Positions 41,402-52,870 of a stretch of DNA of 64,000 nt are shown piece after piece; the first letter of the stretch is position 1; each line of letters starts with the position of its first letter. The DNA lies in the NCBI GenBank assembly GCA_965112735.1, contig OZ218962.1:1116001-1180000 (forward strand), given 5' to 3'. The position numbers and the translations under genes are program-made. The stretch comes from Phaeosaccion multiseriatum (lineage: Eukaryota > Ochrophyta, other classes). The notes under the pieces were generated by a model. It did no database searches, was not told the DNA's origin, and saw only the letters and a list, made by a program, of their open reading frames with translations.

Positions 41402-44040
41402 CTACCGACTCGGGGGGCACGCGAAAAACATACATGCATATTGTATATATACATAGGTGTGAAGTGAAGGTGAAGGGAGAATTCGAGAATTCACACGAAG
41501 CGGCACGATGAGAGCACCGGTTTCCCGACATGCTGATGCCACTCCCTGACTCCCCCCTGCTCTCTCCAAGAATACCTTGGTTGCCATCTCCTCCTCCTCC
41601 CCCACACACACCTCCCGCGCCCTCCCCCCTCCCCGCTCCTGCTCCTCACTCCGTTGCCTCTCGAGTGAGTCGATACCACCAACTCTCCCAGCACCGACAC
41701 CTACCATCGTCTCTTATATATATATATATATTTCACAGGGGGCACAAAGGAGTCTTTAAAGGTCTTTAAAGGTTCTGGGCCTGAACCTTTGTGCATGAAC
41801 AAAGGGTTTAAAGGTTTTAGATGAAAAGCCGAAAACGTTAGTAAACGGTTTAAAGGTTTTGGGGCCTGAACCTTTGTGCATGAACAAAGGGTTTAAAGGT
41901 GTTTGGGGAAAAGCCGAAATCGTTAGTAAAGGGTTTAAAGGTTTTGGGCCTGAACCTTTGTGCATGAACAAAGGGTTTAAAGGTTTTAGAGGAAAAGCCG
42001 AAAACGTTAGGAAAGGGTTTAAAGGAATGGGCCACATTCCTTTAAAGGTGACTGCATCTTTGACAGCCTCAGGGACGGAGTCGCTAAAAGTTAAATTCCG
42101 TATAGTTGGTGGTGCGGCTGGGGCTGCTGCTGCTGCTGCTGCTGGTGCTACTGCGGGTGCCGGTGCTGGTGCTACTGCTGCTGCTGGTGCTGGTGCCGCT
42201 GCTGCTCCTCCGTCAGCTTCCATCCCGTTGTGAACCAAGCACCCTTTACCCTTTGTGCAGGATGTGTGTATGTGGTAGGATGTGTGGATTTGTGGATGTG
42301 AGGATGTGTGGAGGAGACAAGGCGTATAAACTCTAATGGGCAAAGGAAAAGGGTTTAAAGGTTTTAGGGAAAAAGCCGAAAACGTTAGTAAAGGGTTTAA
42401 AGGTTTTGGGCCTGAACCTTTGTGCATGAACAAAGGGTTTAAAGGTTTTAGAGGAAAAGCCGAAATCGTTAGTAAAGGGTTTAAAGGTTCTGGGCCTGAA
42501 ACCTTTGTGCATGAACAAAGGGTTTAAAGGTTTTAGAGGAAAAGCCGAAATCGTTAGTAAAGGGTTTAAAGGTGCCCGAGAGCACTCCTTTGTCAAAGGA
42601 ATTAGCACAAATCCTTTGTAAAACCTTTACCTTTGTACCCCCTGTGATATATTTCCTCAAGCAATCCCCATCCGCCCCCCCCCCCCTCCCCCCGTGGGCA
42701 CACACACATACGTAATTCTTTGGTTGATACCTTTAAGTCCTACTTATCCTCCCGTGTCCGCCCCACTCCCTACTCCCTCTTGTCACTGCATTATACTCTC
42801 CCTCTTGTGCACTTACTTTATTCTATTTCCCCCCCTCCCCCCCGCTCTCTTCTCCTTCATAACACAAAACTCCTTTGCCTATGCTCACAGCACTTACCAT
42901 CGCCCTGATTTTTGACACGCAACAGATCACCGAGCCTTCAGTGACAAAAGAGGAAGCAAAACTCTTTCCAAGTTCCCGCAGCGGTTTCCGTGCGCAAATG
43001 AAGCGCTGATTGGCAACGATGCTACTGCAGGCGACAGGCTCTAGCCCGTGCTCCCAGTGCCGAAAATAAGCCGTGAGGACCGAAGAAGCAGGGGCATCGA
43101 GCGCAGTAAAAAGGCGAGCGTGACAGAGGGCATCCGAGTGGTACAAGCCCCACCCCCACCCCCCTTCCGCGCAAACAAACCACTAACCTGATGTCGAGGT
43201 GTACAGAACGTTCCGCCAAATCATTCACACTGATTCCTATGATGGAACCCTCTTCCTCCTCGTCCTCCTCCTCCTCCTGCTCCTGCTCTTGCTCCTCGTC
43301 CTCGTCGTCCTCCTGCTCCTCGGTGTCCCTCCTCCAACTGCAGTTGCTGCTGCTGCTCCTGCTGCGCCTTCTGCCGGGGCCAGAAGGACGGCGGAGCGAC
43401 CCACCCAAACACGGTCCAATACAGGGCAAGCGTTTTGGTGTGCCTCGCTCCCGCGGAGGCCGCCTGGGCACTATGAGGTCGTGGTCGAGCAGCGTCCCGC
43501 TCGCGCCCGTCAGGGCAGCACACATCTCCATATACTCCAGTGTATACAGCAAACGACCGCCAAGCGAGAGGTGAGCAGCAACCCCAACCGCATTTTCAGT
43601 AGGAAGACCCTCAGCGGCTCCACCAAAGGATCGAGCAGGAAAGCGTCGACGCTCTGTTCCTCGCTCTTCTCCCTCCTAGCCCACTGCTGACTGAGGCTCT
43701 GATGAGCGTGAAATCGAGGCCCCGCGCCTCCGTGAGAGAGAGGCCCACGCAGAGGACTCGGTCCTTGCTCTCCCCCCGAAATCGCTGCGCAAAAGCGCCC
43801 GTCACCGCAGCATCAACGAGGGCAGGCACACCGAAAGTGAGTGCTCGAATGCTCCGATTGCCTGTGATCCTTCGACGCCCTCCACGTGTTGTAAACACCT
43901 ACGACCCCCGGGGGGATTCTCACCAAGAGTCCATGCAGAGAAGGAGGAGAAAAAGAGTGGTCTCGCAGCGTCTGCTGTAAGGGCACGCTGCTGCCGGTGA
44001 GGCTTTCTGGGTTGTAAAGGTCGTCGGGGAAGATCCAATT
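41402..44040 (-). CDS. Unrecognised multi-exon gene (incomplete model)
   Basis: Several minus-strand segments look coding by codon use and splice signals but match no family I know. From 5': 44040-43921 ('NWIFPDDLYNPESLTGSSV', donor at 43920), 43890-43700 ('ALTFGVPALVDAAVTGAFA', 'DRVLCVGLSLTEARGLDF'), 43675-43195 ('GGRLLYTLEYMEMCAALTG', 'LLDHDLIVPRRPPRERG', acidic run, donor at 43193), 43130-42899 ('ALCHARLFTALDAPASSVL', 'VANQRFICARKPLRELG', donor at 42898), and a possible last exon 41700-41402. No ATG or AG acceptor opens the first segment in its best frame, and phases between some segments do not close. The 913-bp MITE at 41734-42646 would lie in the last intron. Start, end and number of exons are all tentative. 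Confidence 0.35.
41734..42646. mobile_element. 913-bp non-autonomous TIR element (hAT-like MITE)
   Basis: The ends are CACAGGGGGCACAAAGG (41734-41750) and the reverse complement of CACAGGGGGTACAAAGG (42630-42646), one mismatch in 17. They are flanked by a perfect 8-bp duplication ATATATTT (41726-41733 and 42647-42654). Eight-base target duplications are typical of the hAT superfamily. The interior carries subterminal copies of a unit of about 95 bp containing GGTTTAAAGG and the hairpin AACCTTTGT..ACAAAGGGTT. The centre (about 42040-42240) is an unrelated segment that is open on both strands (Ala-rich). No transposase is encoded. Confidence 0.88.
42700..42739 (+). repeat. 40-bp dispersed repeat, copy A
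   Basis: Starts in a CA run and reads ...ATACGTAATTCTTTGGTTGA; about 35 of 40 bases match copy B at 59252-59291. The identity outside the CA run argues against mere microsatellite similarity. Confidence 0.6.
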
Positions 44041-44077
44041 GTGGCAAAAAGGGGGGAGTGGAAGGTGGAATTACGGA
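44041..44077. promoter_or_regulatory. Short divergent interval, unknown gene / ankyrin gene
   Basis: Fewer than 40 bp separate the first coding-like bases of the two genes. The true 5' end of the unknown gene may lie elsewhere, so this spacing is tentative. Confidence 0.3.
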
Positions 44078-47000
44078 ATGGCGATGGCAAAGGCGGCAGC
44101 GAAGAGCAAGAAACGAAGCAGGGATTATAGAGAGCTGGGGGGGGCACTCCACTGTGTCACGATGGACGAGAGCGGAATTCCGGGGCACGCACTTATGCCA
44201 GTCGACAATTCTGGGGAGCCCCGGTCTCTTTTTCCGTCACGCAATGCTGGAGGAGGGAGTAGTAGAAGTGGTGCTGATCAGCAGCAGCATGTGGAGGATG
44301 GCGGGGCAGAGGAAGAGGAAGCGGAGGAGGACGACGAAGGTGAAGGGGAGGATGAGGAAGACGAGGATGAGCGAGCGGGAGGAGCAGCAGGGGGCGCAGG
44401 GGGGAAGGGGGTGAGACACGTGACTCCACCGCCGCCGCCAGCGCTGTCCGCAATCCCCAACGCACTTGCAGCTGCAGCCGCAGTGGAGGGGATGGCTACA
44501 ACTACAGATGCTGGGTCAGCGGCGTCAGCGGCGTCAGCGGGCGCATCGGGGAGTGCTGTGGTGGCGGCCCACATCGCAGCAACAGTCGCCAGAGCGAAAG
44601 CGCGTCGGAAGGCCAGCGACAGCGTCATCAGGGACTATGACCCGTGTGGGGCGAGCGTCAAGAGCAAGCTAGGCTTTGTGATGGAACCTGGGGGCGCTGG
44701 GAGAGCGGGGGGCAGTAGTAGCGGCAGTGCCATTGGAGGAGCAAGCAGCAGCGGAGGGGGGAAGCGACGAGCATGTGGAGGACTAATTGAAGACGGAGGA
44801 GGAGAAGGAGGAGGAGGAGGAGGAGGAGGAGGAGAAGGAGGAGGAAGTAGTGGAGGAGGAGGAGGAGGAGGAGGAGGAGGAGGAGGAAGTAGTGGAGGAG
44901 GAGGAGGAAGTAGTGGAGGAGGAGGAGGAGGAGGAGGAGGAGGAGGAGGAGGAGGAGGAGGGGGAGGGGGGGGAGGAGAGGAGGGAGGGGGAGGGGGAGG
45001 GAGTGGAGGAGGGGGGGGAGGAGAGGAAGCGGGAGGAGGGGGAGAAGCAGGAGGGGGAGGAGGAGGGGGGGGGGCGGGAGGAGGAGGAGGAGGAGGAGGA
45101 GGAGGAGGCCCGGCAGATGCGGCTGGGGGAAGCTCCGGCTGCAGCAGCAGCACGAGCAGCAGCAAGTCTCTGGCAGCTCCGTGGACCGTACAGGAGTTCT
45201 TCGCCCATCCTCGCCAGTATGATCCGTCTGCGAGCATCCTGCACCATCCCGTCAACTCGGAGGGAGACACCGCGCTCTATCTGGCGGCCAAGCAGGGCAT
45301 TATGGATGCGGTGGAGGTGCTGCTTGCCGTGCCTTGTACGCAGATCAATTGGCAGAACCATAAGGGAGTCACTGCCCTGAGCATCGCTGCGCACAAAGGA
45401 CGGGCCAATGTTGTGGGAGTGCTTATTGACGCGAATGCCGATGTCAATATTGAGAGCAACAATGGCTCGACGCCTCTGATTCAGGCCTCGCACTTTGGCC
45501 ATGCGGAGGTGGTGAAGCGGTTGGTCAAGGCAGGGGCATCTGTGGATAAGCCCAATAACAAGGGCACCACGGCTCTCATGAGAGCAACGCAGGTACGCCA
45601 GTTGTGAGTGAGATTAGATTAGAGCTTGCCAACTTTTGTATTGATGGGAGGAGGGCTCGACTATCCATCTATCTACGCCTGGCTTGGCATTTGGCGTTGC
45701 TATGCTCGTCCTTCAGCTGATAGTTGAGAGAGAGAGAGAGTAATGCGTGGTTTGGCTTGGCGCAGCACAGGACCCCACGCACCACACAATCGCCCACTCA
45801 CGCACGCACGCACTCCGCTTTCCCCTCTACGCTACCCTTCCCTCCACCCATCATGCACACCCTCTTCCAACACACTTCCCTTCTCCCTCCTCTTCCTTCC
45901 CACAGGAGGGGAATGGCACAGTCGTGAGGATACTCATCGGCCATGGGGCGAATGTGACGCGGCGCAACAACGAGTTGATGAATGCCCTCATGCTGGGCTC
46001 TCAGCGGGGGCACGGGGGTATCGTGCGAGAGCTAATCCAGCACAGCGCCGAGGTAGACGGGCAGACGGCTCAGGGGAGCACAGCGCTCATGCTGGCGTGC
46101 AAGAGGGGTCACACAGGTGGGTATAGATGCATTAGAAGGAGGGGTGGGCTTGGTTTTCCGCGGTTGTAGGTTTCAGGCTAGTGGACCTGCTGTTCCCTCA
46201 CTCTTTGTTTATTTTTGTGTGTTGTCCCTTTGCTTCTTGCTTTGCTTGGCCTTTTGCCTCTCGAACAGAGGTGGTGGAGGTGCTGCTGGCGGCGGGAGCC
46301 GAAATGAACATGAAGGATTCGAGGGGGCGTACTGCGAGAGACACGGCAAGCAGGAGGCACCACCCCAAGATACTCGCCCTGCTCCACCCGGGCAAGCAGA
46401 TGCGCCTGATGCAGGACGACGTACGCCAGCATAGAACCAACTTGCTCAACTGGCTCTACCAGCCCATGCAGCGCCCGAGGTGAGATGGGGATTATGGATC
46501 AGAGGCCATACGACCTGACGGTTCGATGCATTCGAATGTGCGGTGGGGAGGGAGGGAGGGAGGGAGGGACGGAGGGTGGGAAGAGAGAGTGAGAGAGATG
46601 GTTCTCTCTGCCTTTCTCTCTCTTCTCTCCTTCTCCCTCTCTCTGTGTGTGTTCTCTCCGTCCCTCTCGTTCTCTCTCTCTCACACACACGCCCCTCTCT
46701 CTCTTGTCTCTCTCTCCCTCTCTGCAGCGTGGACGGTATGTTCATGAGTCAGGGCTATTCCACCAGCGCTCTGGCCAAGGCGTTCCAACTTCCCCAGCCC
46801 CTGTTCGAGAGGGTGATTCTCTTCATGCCCCTGCCCAGGCTGTGGGAGAAGACGCTGTGCAAGTTGCGCAGGTGAGAGAGGGAGGGAAAGAAAGAAAGGG
46901 ACAGAGGGAGAGACACATATGTGTATATGTATATATATATATGTGTGTTTGTGTGTGAGCGTGTGTGTGCGCACGCAGTTGCGTGCATGCGTGCGCGTGT

Positions 47001-47899
47001 GCAAGCAATGTGTATAGAGCGACATTGTCGGCATTGCTCTGATCCTCTGACCCTCGCTCGGCCTTGCTCCTCCATTGCCCCCCCTCAAATGCAGGTGCTG
47101 TCACATTGAGCCAAACGAGGCCATACGAGGCGGCAACCAAGTGATGGACGAGATTTTCACTGACATGGTGCTAACCAAAGAGCAGGACCAGGGGGGATTT
47201 CTGGTACGAATCGCACAAGATGCGGCCTTGGCAAACCGTCTTGTAACGGATTTTGGCATGCCGGAGTGCCTACTGAAGGGGGTGAAGGAGTGGAGTGACA
47301 TTCAAAGCATCATGCGGCGCTTGGATAAAGGGGTAACTTTCAACACGCAAGTGGCAATTGAAGTGGTGCATTTGGCCATGTGTTTGCATCAGTGGTACCT
47401 GGTGAGAGAGGGTGGAGCGCATCCAATCGTTCATCCCACCTCGGAGGCCATGCTCTCTGGAGGCTTTCATGCCATATACACGCCGGTGTCTGCAGGAGGT
47501 GTCATGGGTGGAGCAGGAGCAGGAGGAGGAGCAGCAGCAGCAGCAGCAGCCACAGGAGGAGCAGCAGCAGGAGGAGGAGGAGGTGGTGGAGCGGCAGCAG
47601 CAGCAGCAGGGGGGGGAGGAGGGGGGGCAGGAGGTGGAGGAGGAGGGGGAGGAGGAGGAGGGGGAGGGGGGGCGCATGGGGCGGGGTTTGTTGGGGGTGG
47701 GGTGGGCCTCGATGTGTTTGATTTCGGAGCCGCTCATGACGATTTCGTAGTCGGAGGAGCAGGAGGAGCAGCAATAGCAGCAGCAGCAGCAGGAGGAGGA
47801 GGAGGAGGAGGAGGAGGAGGCATTGCGGGCGGGGGAGCGGACGTGGACATGGTTGCAGGAGGAGACAGCGACTCATCGGACGAGGAGATGGACCTCTGA
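44078..47899 (+). CDS. Ankyrin-repeat protein with Gly-rich linker
   Basis: Five exons: 44078-45592, 45906-46116, 46269-46479, 46728-46871 and 47095-47899; phases close, 961 residues. The N-terminal 370 residues are basic (KSKKRSRD), then acidic and Ala/Gly-rich, with a Gly run of more than 100 residues at about 44798-45110. Ankyrin repeats follow from about residue 390: 'EGDTALYLAAKQGIMDAVEV', 'KGVTALSIAAHKGRANVVGV', 'NGSTPLIQASHFGHAEVVKR', 'KGTTALMRATQEGNGTVVRI', 'NALMLGSQRGHGGIVREL', 'QGSTALMLACKRGHTEVVEV', 'RGRTARDTASRRHHPKILAL', about eight in all. A C-terminal helical region ('LLNWLYQPMQRP', 'LFERVILFMPLPRLWEKTL') matches nothing I recognise, and the end is Gly/Ala-rich with an acidic 'GGDSDSSDEEMDL' terminus. 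Ankyrin arrays mediate protein binding; no enzymatic domain is seen. Confidence 0.88.
44800..45110 (+). repeat. Coding (GGA)n poly-glycine tract
   Basis: GGA-rich DNA in exon 1 of the ankyrin gene, read as a Gly run with Ser-Ser, Glu and Ala interruptions. The opposite strand and other frames are also open, as expected for such a repeat. Confidence 0.9.
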
Positions 47900-48570
47900 T
47901 TGATAAGAAATATGGAATCAATCATTCGAGGCTCGATGGGATCGGACCGGACGAGCGAACGAACGGATGAACGGATGAAAGTGCTGACGTCGTGAGTGAC
48001 ACCAAAACCGGTATCCAGGGTGGGATGGTGCGGGGGTGGGGGTGGGTGGGTGGGTGGGTGGGTGGGTGGATGGGTGGGGGAATGCGGGCCGCCAGACGAT
48101 GGGACAAGGGAGACAGGCTTACTTACAGGGGGGGTATGATTGGGGTGTGGGGGAAGCAGAGCAACGTTGAAGAGGGAAAATTTGCGTTTGCAGGCTTTGT
48201 GGTCACCTGAAGGTGGAAGTGCTCATGTTTATGTATAATTTTATTTTCGACCCATTGTATTTATGGGCAGGATAGGCAGCAGCAGCAAAGCCTGAGATGT
48301 TTCATACCCCGTGGTTTGATGGGAATACATACATTGAAAGCAAACGTCGGTCTTTGGACGACGAGAGGAAACACATCTGGTTAATTATATCTAAGTCTGT
48401 GGTAATTTCAAAGCCTCTTGGCTCTCTTTCTCCCTCTTTCCTCTTCTCTCTCTCTCCCTCTCTCTCTCGTCTCTTCCTTCGCAGCTCCACCAGCTGCAGC
48501 GAAATGCATTGTGTGCTAGTATACCAACCAAGGACTTAGTCCATGCATTGCATACTACGAAGTTAAGTAC
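47900..48570. other. Convergent intergenic region, ankyrin / telobox genes
   Basis: Contains (GGGT)n at about 48028-48078 and a TC-rich stretch near 48420-48475. No supported gene. Confidence 0.7.
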
Positions 48571-49838
48571 CTAGTCCGAGTCGAAGTCTGCATCCGAGTC
48601 CACTTCTCCCCCCCCCCCATCCTCCTCCACCACCTCCCCCCTGGCCAGCATGTTCCGCCATTTGTCCTTGAGATCTCCTGCCGAGCGCCTCGGCCCGAAC
48701 GCGTACTCTCGACGGATGACGGCCCACTTGCACCCCCCATGCTCACGCACCCCCCGACACAAGTTGCCTACCTCCCGAGTAGACCAGGCCACACGCTGCC
48801 GTCTCGCCGGAGCCCGCACCGCCGCTTTATCACCCACTTTTCCTGCTGATGCTCGTGCGGGTGCTGCTGCTGCTGCTGCTGCTGGCGCTGGTGTTCCTGC
48901 TGCTCCGGCAGCTGCTGCTGGTGCTCGTGCTGCTGCGGCTGCTCCTGCTGCTGCTGGAGCTCCTCCCCTGCTGCTCTGCTTCTCATCGCCGTCGCTCTCC
49001 TCAGAGGATGGTTCGCCGGATGATGCCGAAGAGACAGCGGGTGAGGGTGAAGGAGAAGAATGCCTTGCCTCTCGCTTCATTTCTCGCTTCTGCCGTCGTT
49101 AGTCATTCGAGTGAGGGTGTATGCGGCGTTGAGGGGGGGGGAGATAAGTTTGGGTTCAGCTGGTCGAGAGGAGGGTGAAGACAGGGGCGAATAGAAGCAC
49201 AGGCAGGGTCCCTGGTCAGTGTGTCAGTCAGTCAGTCAGTCAGTCAGTCATGCCAAATACCACTCGCCACAGTCTTGCTTACCATGCCCTTTCACTGACT
49301 TCATCTCCTCACCTTTCTCCCTTTCCCCTTGGATTCAGAAGCGCCTCTGTCCTTCTCTTCCCCCTTCTCAACGGCTTTCCACCCCATCTGCTGCGCCTCC
49401 TGTCTGCTGCTCCTCCCCTTGCTCTTGCTCTTGCTCTTGCTCTTGCTCTTCTTCTCCTTCTTCTTCTTCATCGTCTTCTTCTTCTCGCTCCGCTCCGCCT
49501 CTCTGGTATAACCTCTCGTGGTGCTCTCTCCCGTGTCTGCTGTACGAGAACCCTTCCCATGGGATGGTCGCCTCCTGCTGCGGCTGCTGCTTCTGCTGCT
49601 GCTGATGCTGCTGGTGATGGTGCTGTTTCCCCCTCCCCCTCCCCCTCCCTTTGCAACCCTCCTCCCCACCTTCGACACGGAGCGTGGCTGAGGGCGACGG
49701 AAGCTACCCTTCCGGCCTCCTCTCGCATCGAAGCTACCCTTCCGGCCTCCTCTCGCATCGAAGCTACCCTTTCGGCCTCCTCTCGCATCGTCGCGCTCCT
49801 TCCCCCTTCGCCCCCTCCGCTGCCGCTCCCTTTCGTCG

Positions 49839-49895
<57 letters not shown>

Positions 49896-52720
49896 CCTTC
49901 ACTCCAAGAGCGGTGGCCCCTCTTCGTCCACCACCCCCGCTCCCTCCTGTAAGCTTGAGCCTCCTCCTCGCTCGTCGAATCCTCCGCTTCCTCCTCCTCA
50001 CTAGGACTCCTCCTCCTCCTCCTCTTGTAGCTGCTGCGGCTGCTGTGGTGGCTGTGGCGGCGGCTGTGGTGCCTGGCCTTCTCTGGGGTTTCCATCCTCC
50101 TCTTCCCCCCTCCGCCATTTGCATAGCCCCTTCGCCCATGCTGCCGACCCTCACCCTCAGCAAGGCCCAAACCCAAGCGTCTCGAGGAGGGGTGCCGCTC
50201 CCCTCTGGTACCCCTCCTACGACCACCTCCACGACCACCTGCTGTATGACCAACTGCTCTATGACCACCTCCGCCATCGGAGGAGTCGGCCTCCTCGGAT
50301 TCGGACGCTTGTCCATCCGCCTCCTCCTCCTCCTCCTCCTCCTCATATCTGCCCCACCGCTCTTCTCCTCTCCACCCCTTGCTTGCTGCAGGGGGGCGAC
50401 CGGTCCTCCTCCTGTCCTCCTGCTCCTCCTCCTCCTCCTCCTCCTCCTCCTCCTCCTCCTCCTCCCTCATCTTTGCCTTCCTCTTCTTCTTGTCCTTCTT
50501 ACTCGAGCGTGCTGCCTCACGGTGGTCATCGCTTCTTCTTCCGCTCTCTCTTCTGCCGACCGAGGATTGCCTCCTCTGCGATCCACCACCCTTGTCCATC
50601 ACGCCTCCCCAGCCCATCATTCTGCGCCTCAAAGAAACTTTGCTGTCGTCATCATCTCTACTGACATAACGGTAAGGATCTTCCTCTTCCTCTTCCTCCT
50701 CCTCCTCCTCCTCCTCCCCCTCCTCCTCCTCCTCCTCCTCCTCCTGCTCCTCCTCCTCCTCCCCCTGCCCCTCCTCCTCACTTTCCACCGCCTCCTGGTA
50801 TCTGCGGTTGGCCTTTGTCGAAGATGAGGCAGGGGCGGCGCTTCTCGCTTCTCTTGTGCCCCGCTTGCCTGTGCTGTTGCCTGTACTACCACGCCGTGCC
50901 CGCTCCCTTCTTGTGAGTCTTCCCCTAGGACCCTCGTCCTCCTCCTCCTCGTCCTCCCCCTCCTCCTCCTCCTCCTCCTCCTCCTCCTCCTCCTCCTCCT
51001 CCTCCTGCTCCTGCCCCTCCTCCTCACTTTCTACCGCCTCCTGGTATCTGCGGTTGGCCTTTGTCGAAGATGAGGCAGGGGCGGCGCTTCTCGCTTCTCT
51101 TGTGCCCCGCTTGCCTGTGCTGTTGCCTGTACTACCACGCCGTACCCGCTCCCTTCTTGTGGGTCTTCCCCTAGGACCCTCGTCCTCCTCCTCCTCCTCC
51201 TCCCCCTGCCCCTCCTCCTCACTTTCCACCGCCTCCTGGTATCTGCGGTTGGCCTTTGTCGAAGATGAGGCAGGGGCGGCGCTTCTCGCTTCTCTTGTGC
51301 CCCGCTTGCCTGTGTTGTTGCCTGTACTACCACGCCGTGCCCGCTCCCTTCTTGTGAGTCTTCCCCTAGGACCCTCGTCCTCCTCCTCCTCGTCCTCGTC
51401 CTCCTCGTCCTCCTCCTCCTCCTCGTCCTCCTCCTCCTCCTCCTCCTCCTCCTCCTCCTCCTCCTCCTCCTCCTCCTCCTCCTCGTGGTTGCCTCGTCCC
51501 CTTGTGCTCCTCCTACCAGTCCTCTCCCTTCCCCGTCCCGATGATGATCGACCCTCGCGGCCTCGCTTTGTGCGTCGCTTTCCCCCCTGCTCAGCCCTGC
51601 GGCTGCTCTCCTCCTTGCCTCTATCTTCTCCTTCCTCCACTGAGCTCTCCCCGCTCTCATCCTCCTCGCCGCCACCGATTAGCTTCGCTCCATCACCATT
51701 AAGCTCCTCCTCCTCCTCCTCCTCCGCCACCGCCGCAGCCACTTTGTTCATCGAGTGCCTAAACTTTCGTGTCTCCTTTGTCTCCTTTTTCGCGCTCTCA
51801 TCCTCCTCCTCGTCCTCCTTCTCTTCCCCCCCGTCGTCGAACTCTCCCTCCTTCTCTTCCCTCCCGTCGTCGAACTCTCCCTCCTTCTCCTCCTCCTCGT
51901 CCTCTTCCTCCTGCTCTTCCTCCTCCTTCTTCTTCCCTGGTTTGTATCGCCCTCTTGTGCCTCTTCTGCTGTTCCTCCCTTTGTGGATGTGGTGCCTCAG
52001 CTTTCGTGTCTCCTTTGTCTCCTTTTTTGCCCTCTCGTCCTCCTCCTCGTCCTCCTTCTCTTCCCCCCCGTCGTCGAACTCTCCCTCCTTCTCCTTCTCC
52101 TCCTCATCCTCTTCCTCCTGCTCTTCCTCCTCCTTCTTCTTCCCTGGTTTGTATCGCCCTCTTGTGCCTCTTCTGCTGTTCCTCCCTTTGACCCCTCCCG
52201 ACGATGATCGGTCCTTGTCGCAGCCCCCACGGCCTCGCTTTCTGCCTCGCCTTCTCCCCTGCTCCTGGTTACTATCGCTTTCCCTGCCCCCGTTCACTCG
52301 CTTTCTTTGAGATGGGGTGCTGCGTGTGCCGCGCGTCCAAGCCTCCACTATATCTATTTCACTATCATCAGTTCGGTAGTCGTCATCACTGTCATTCCTC
52401 ATCCTCTTCTCTTGCTGCTTCGGCTTCCTCTTCTTCGTGGGCCTTTCCTCCCCCTCCTCTTCCTCGTCCTCCTCCTCCTCCTCGTCGTCGTCGTCGTCGT
52501 CGTCGTCATCGTCCTCTTCCACCACCATCTTCCCCCTTCCCCCCTCCTCCTCCTTCTCCTCCTCCTCCTCCTCCTCCTTTCCCTCCTCCCTCTGCTCCTC
52601 GTTTCTCCTCGGGCGCTTCACGGCCCAGACGCTAGAAGGGGACGGAGGAACGGCGGCAACCCCTCGCCGTCCCCGCCTCCTCCTCCTCGTTTCTTGGACC
52701 TCTGTGCTCCCAAACCTCAT
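48571..52720 (-). CDS. Telobox (Myb-type) DNA-binding protein with long charged N-terminus
   Basis: Two exons, 52720-49313 and 49089-48571, phase 0; 1,308 residues. The C-terminal domain (about residues 1236-1288) reads 'RQRVAWSTREVGNLCRGVRE', 'HGGCKWAVIRREY' and 'SAGDLKDKWRNM'. The last matches the telobox signature VDLKDKWRN of telomere-repeat-binding Myb proteins. The preceding 1,100 residues are extremely charged: three copies of a module of about 65 residues ('EDEGPRGRLTRRERARRGST', 'GKRGTREARSAAPASSSTKA', 'NRRYQEAVESEEEGQ'), two copies of another ('GRNSRRGTRGRYKPGKKKEE', 'AKKETKETRK'), Asp runs, and a Lys/Ser run ('KSKSKSKSKSKGRSS'). 'PRGRPTRRE' resembles an AT-hook. Nuclear, telomeric or chromatin binding is inferred. 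The exon junction needs acceptor GACGGCAG at 49090. Confidence 0.8.
50690..51490 (-). repeat. Three tandem coding modules (~200 bp)
   Basis: Three near-identical blocks (about 50770-50945, 50995-51190, 51210-51380), each with the same sequence around TCTGCGGTTGGCCTTTGTCG, separated by (CCT)n of different lengths. Few substitutions separate them, so the duplications look recent or homogenised. Confidence 0.9.
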
Positions 52721-52870
52721 AGTGTTGCTTTTGTTTTTTAGGAGGGGGAGGGGGGAGGGGGGAGCTGGACCCTCTTACGTAACCTTTCTGTAATTTCCTT
52801 GGCACGTTGGAATCCGGCGAACTTTCTGAACTTTCTCCTTCCTTTCTGGCGCTCTATTGTAGCTACAGGG
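52721..52870. promoter_or_regulatory. 5' flank of the telobox gene
   Basis: 150 bp between the start codon and the first MITE; no recognised motif. The element insertion at 52871 means the promoter is either very short or lies across the MITE. Confidence 0.35.

Noticed and set aside
41756-42608. Repetitive 'FKPF...HAQRF' protein frame on the minus strand
   Set aside because: It follows the internal repeat of a MITE with clear TIRs and target duplication, so it is not a host protein.
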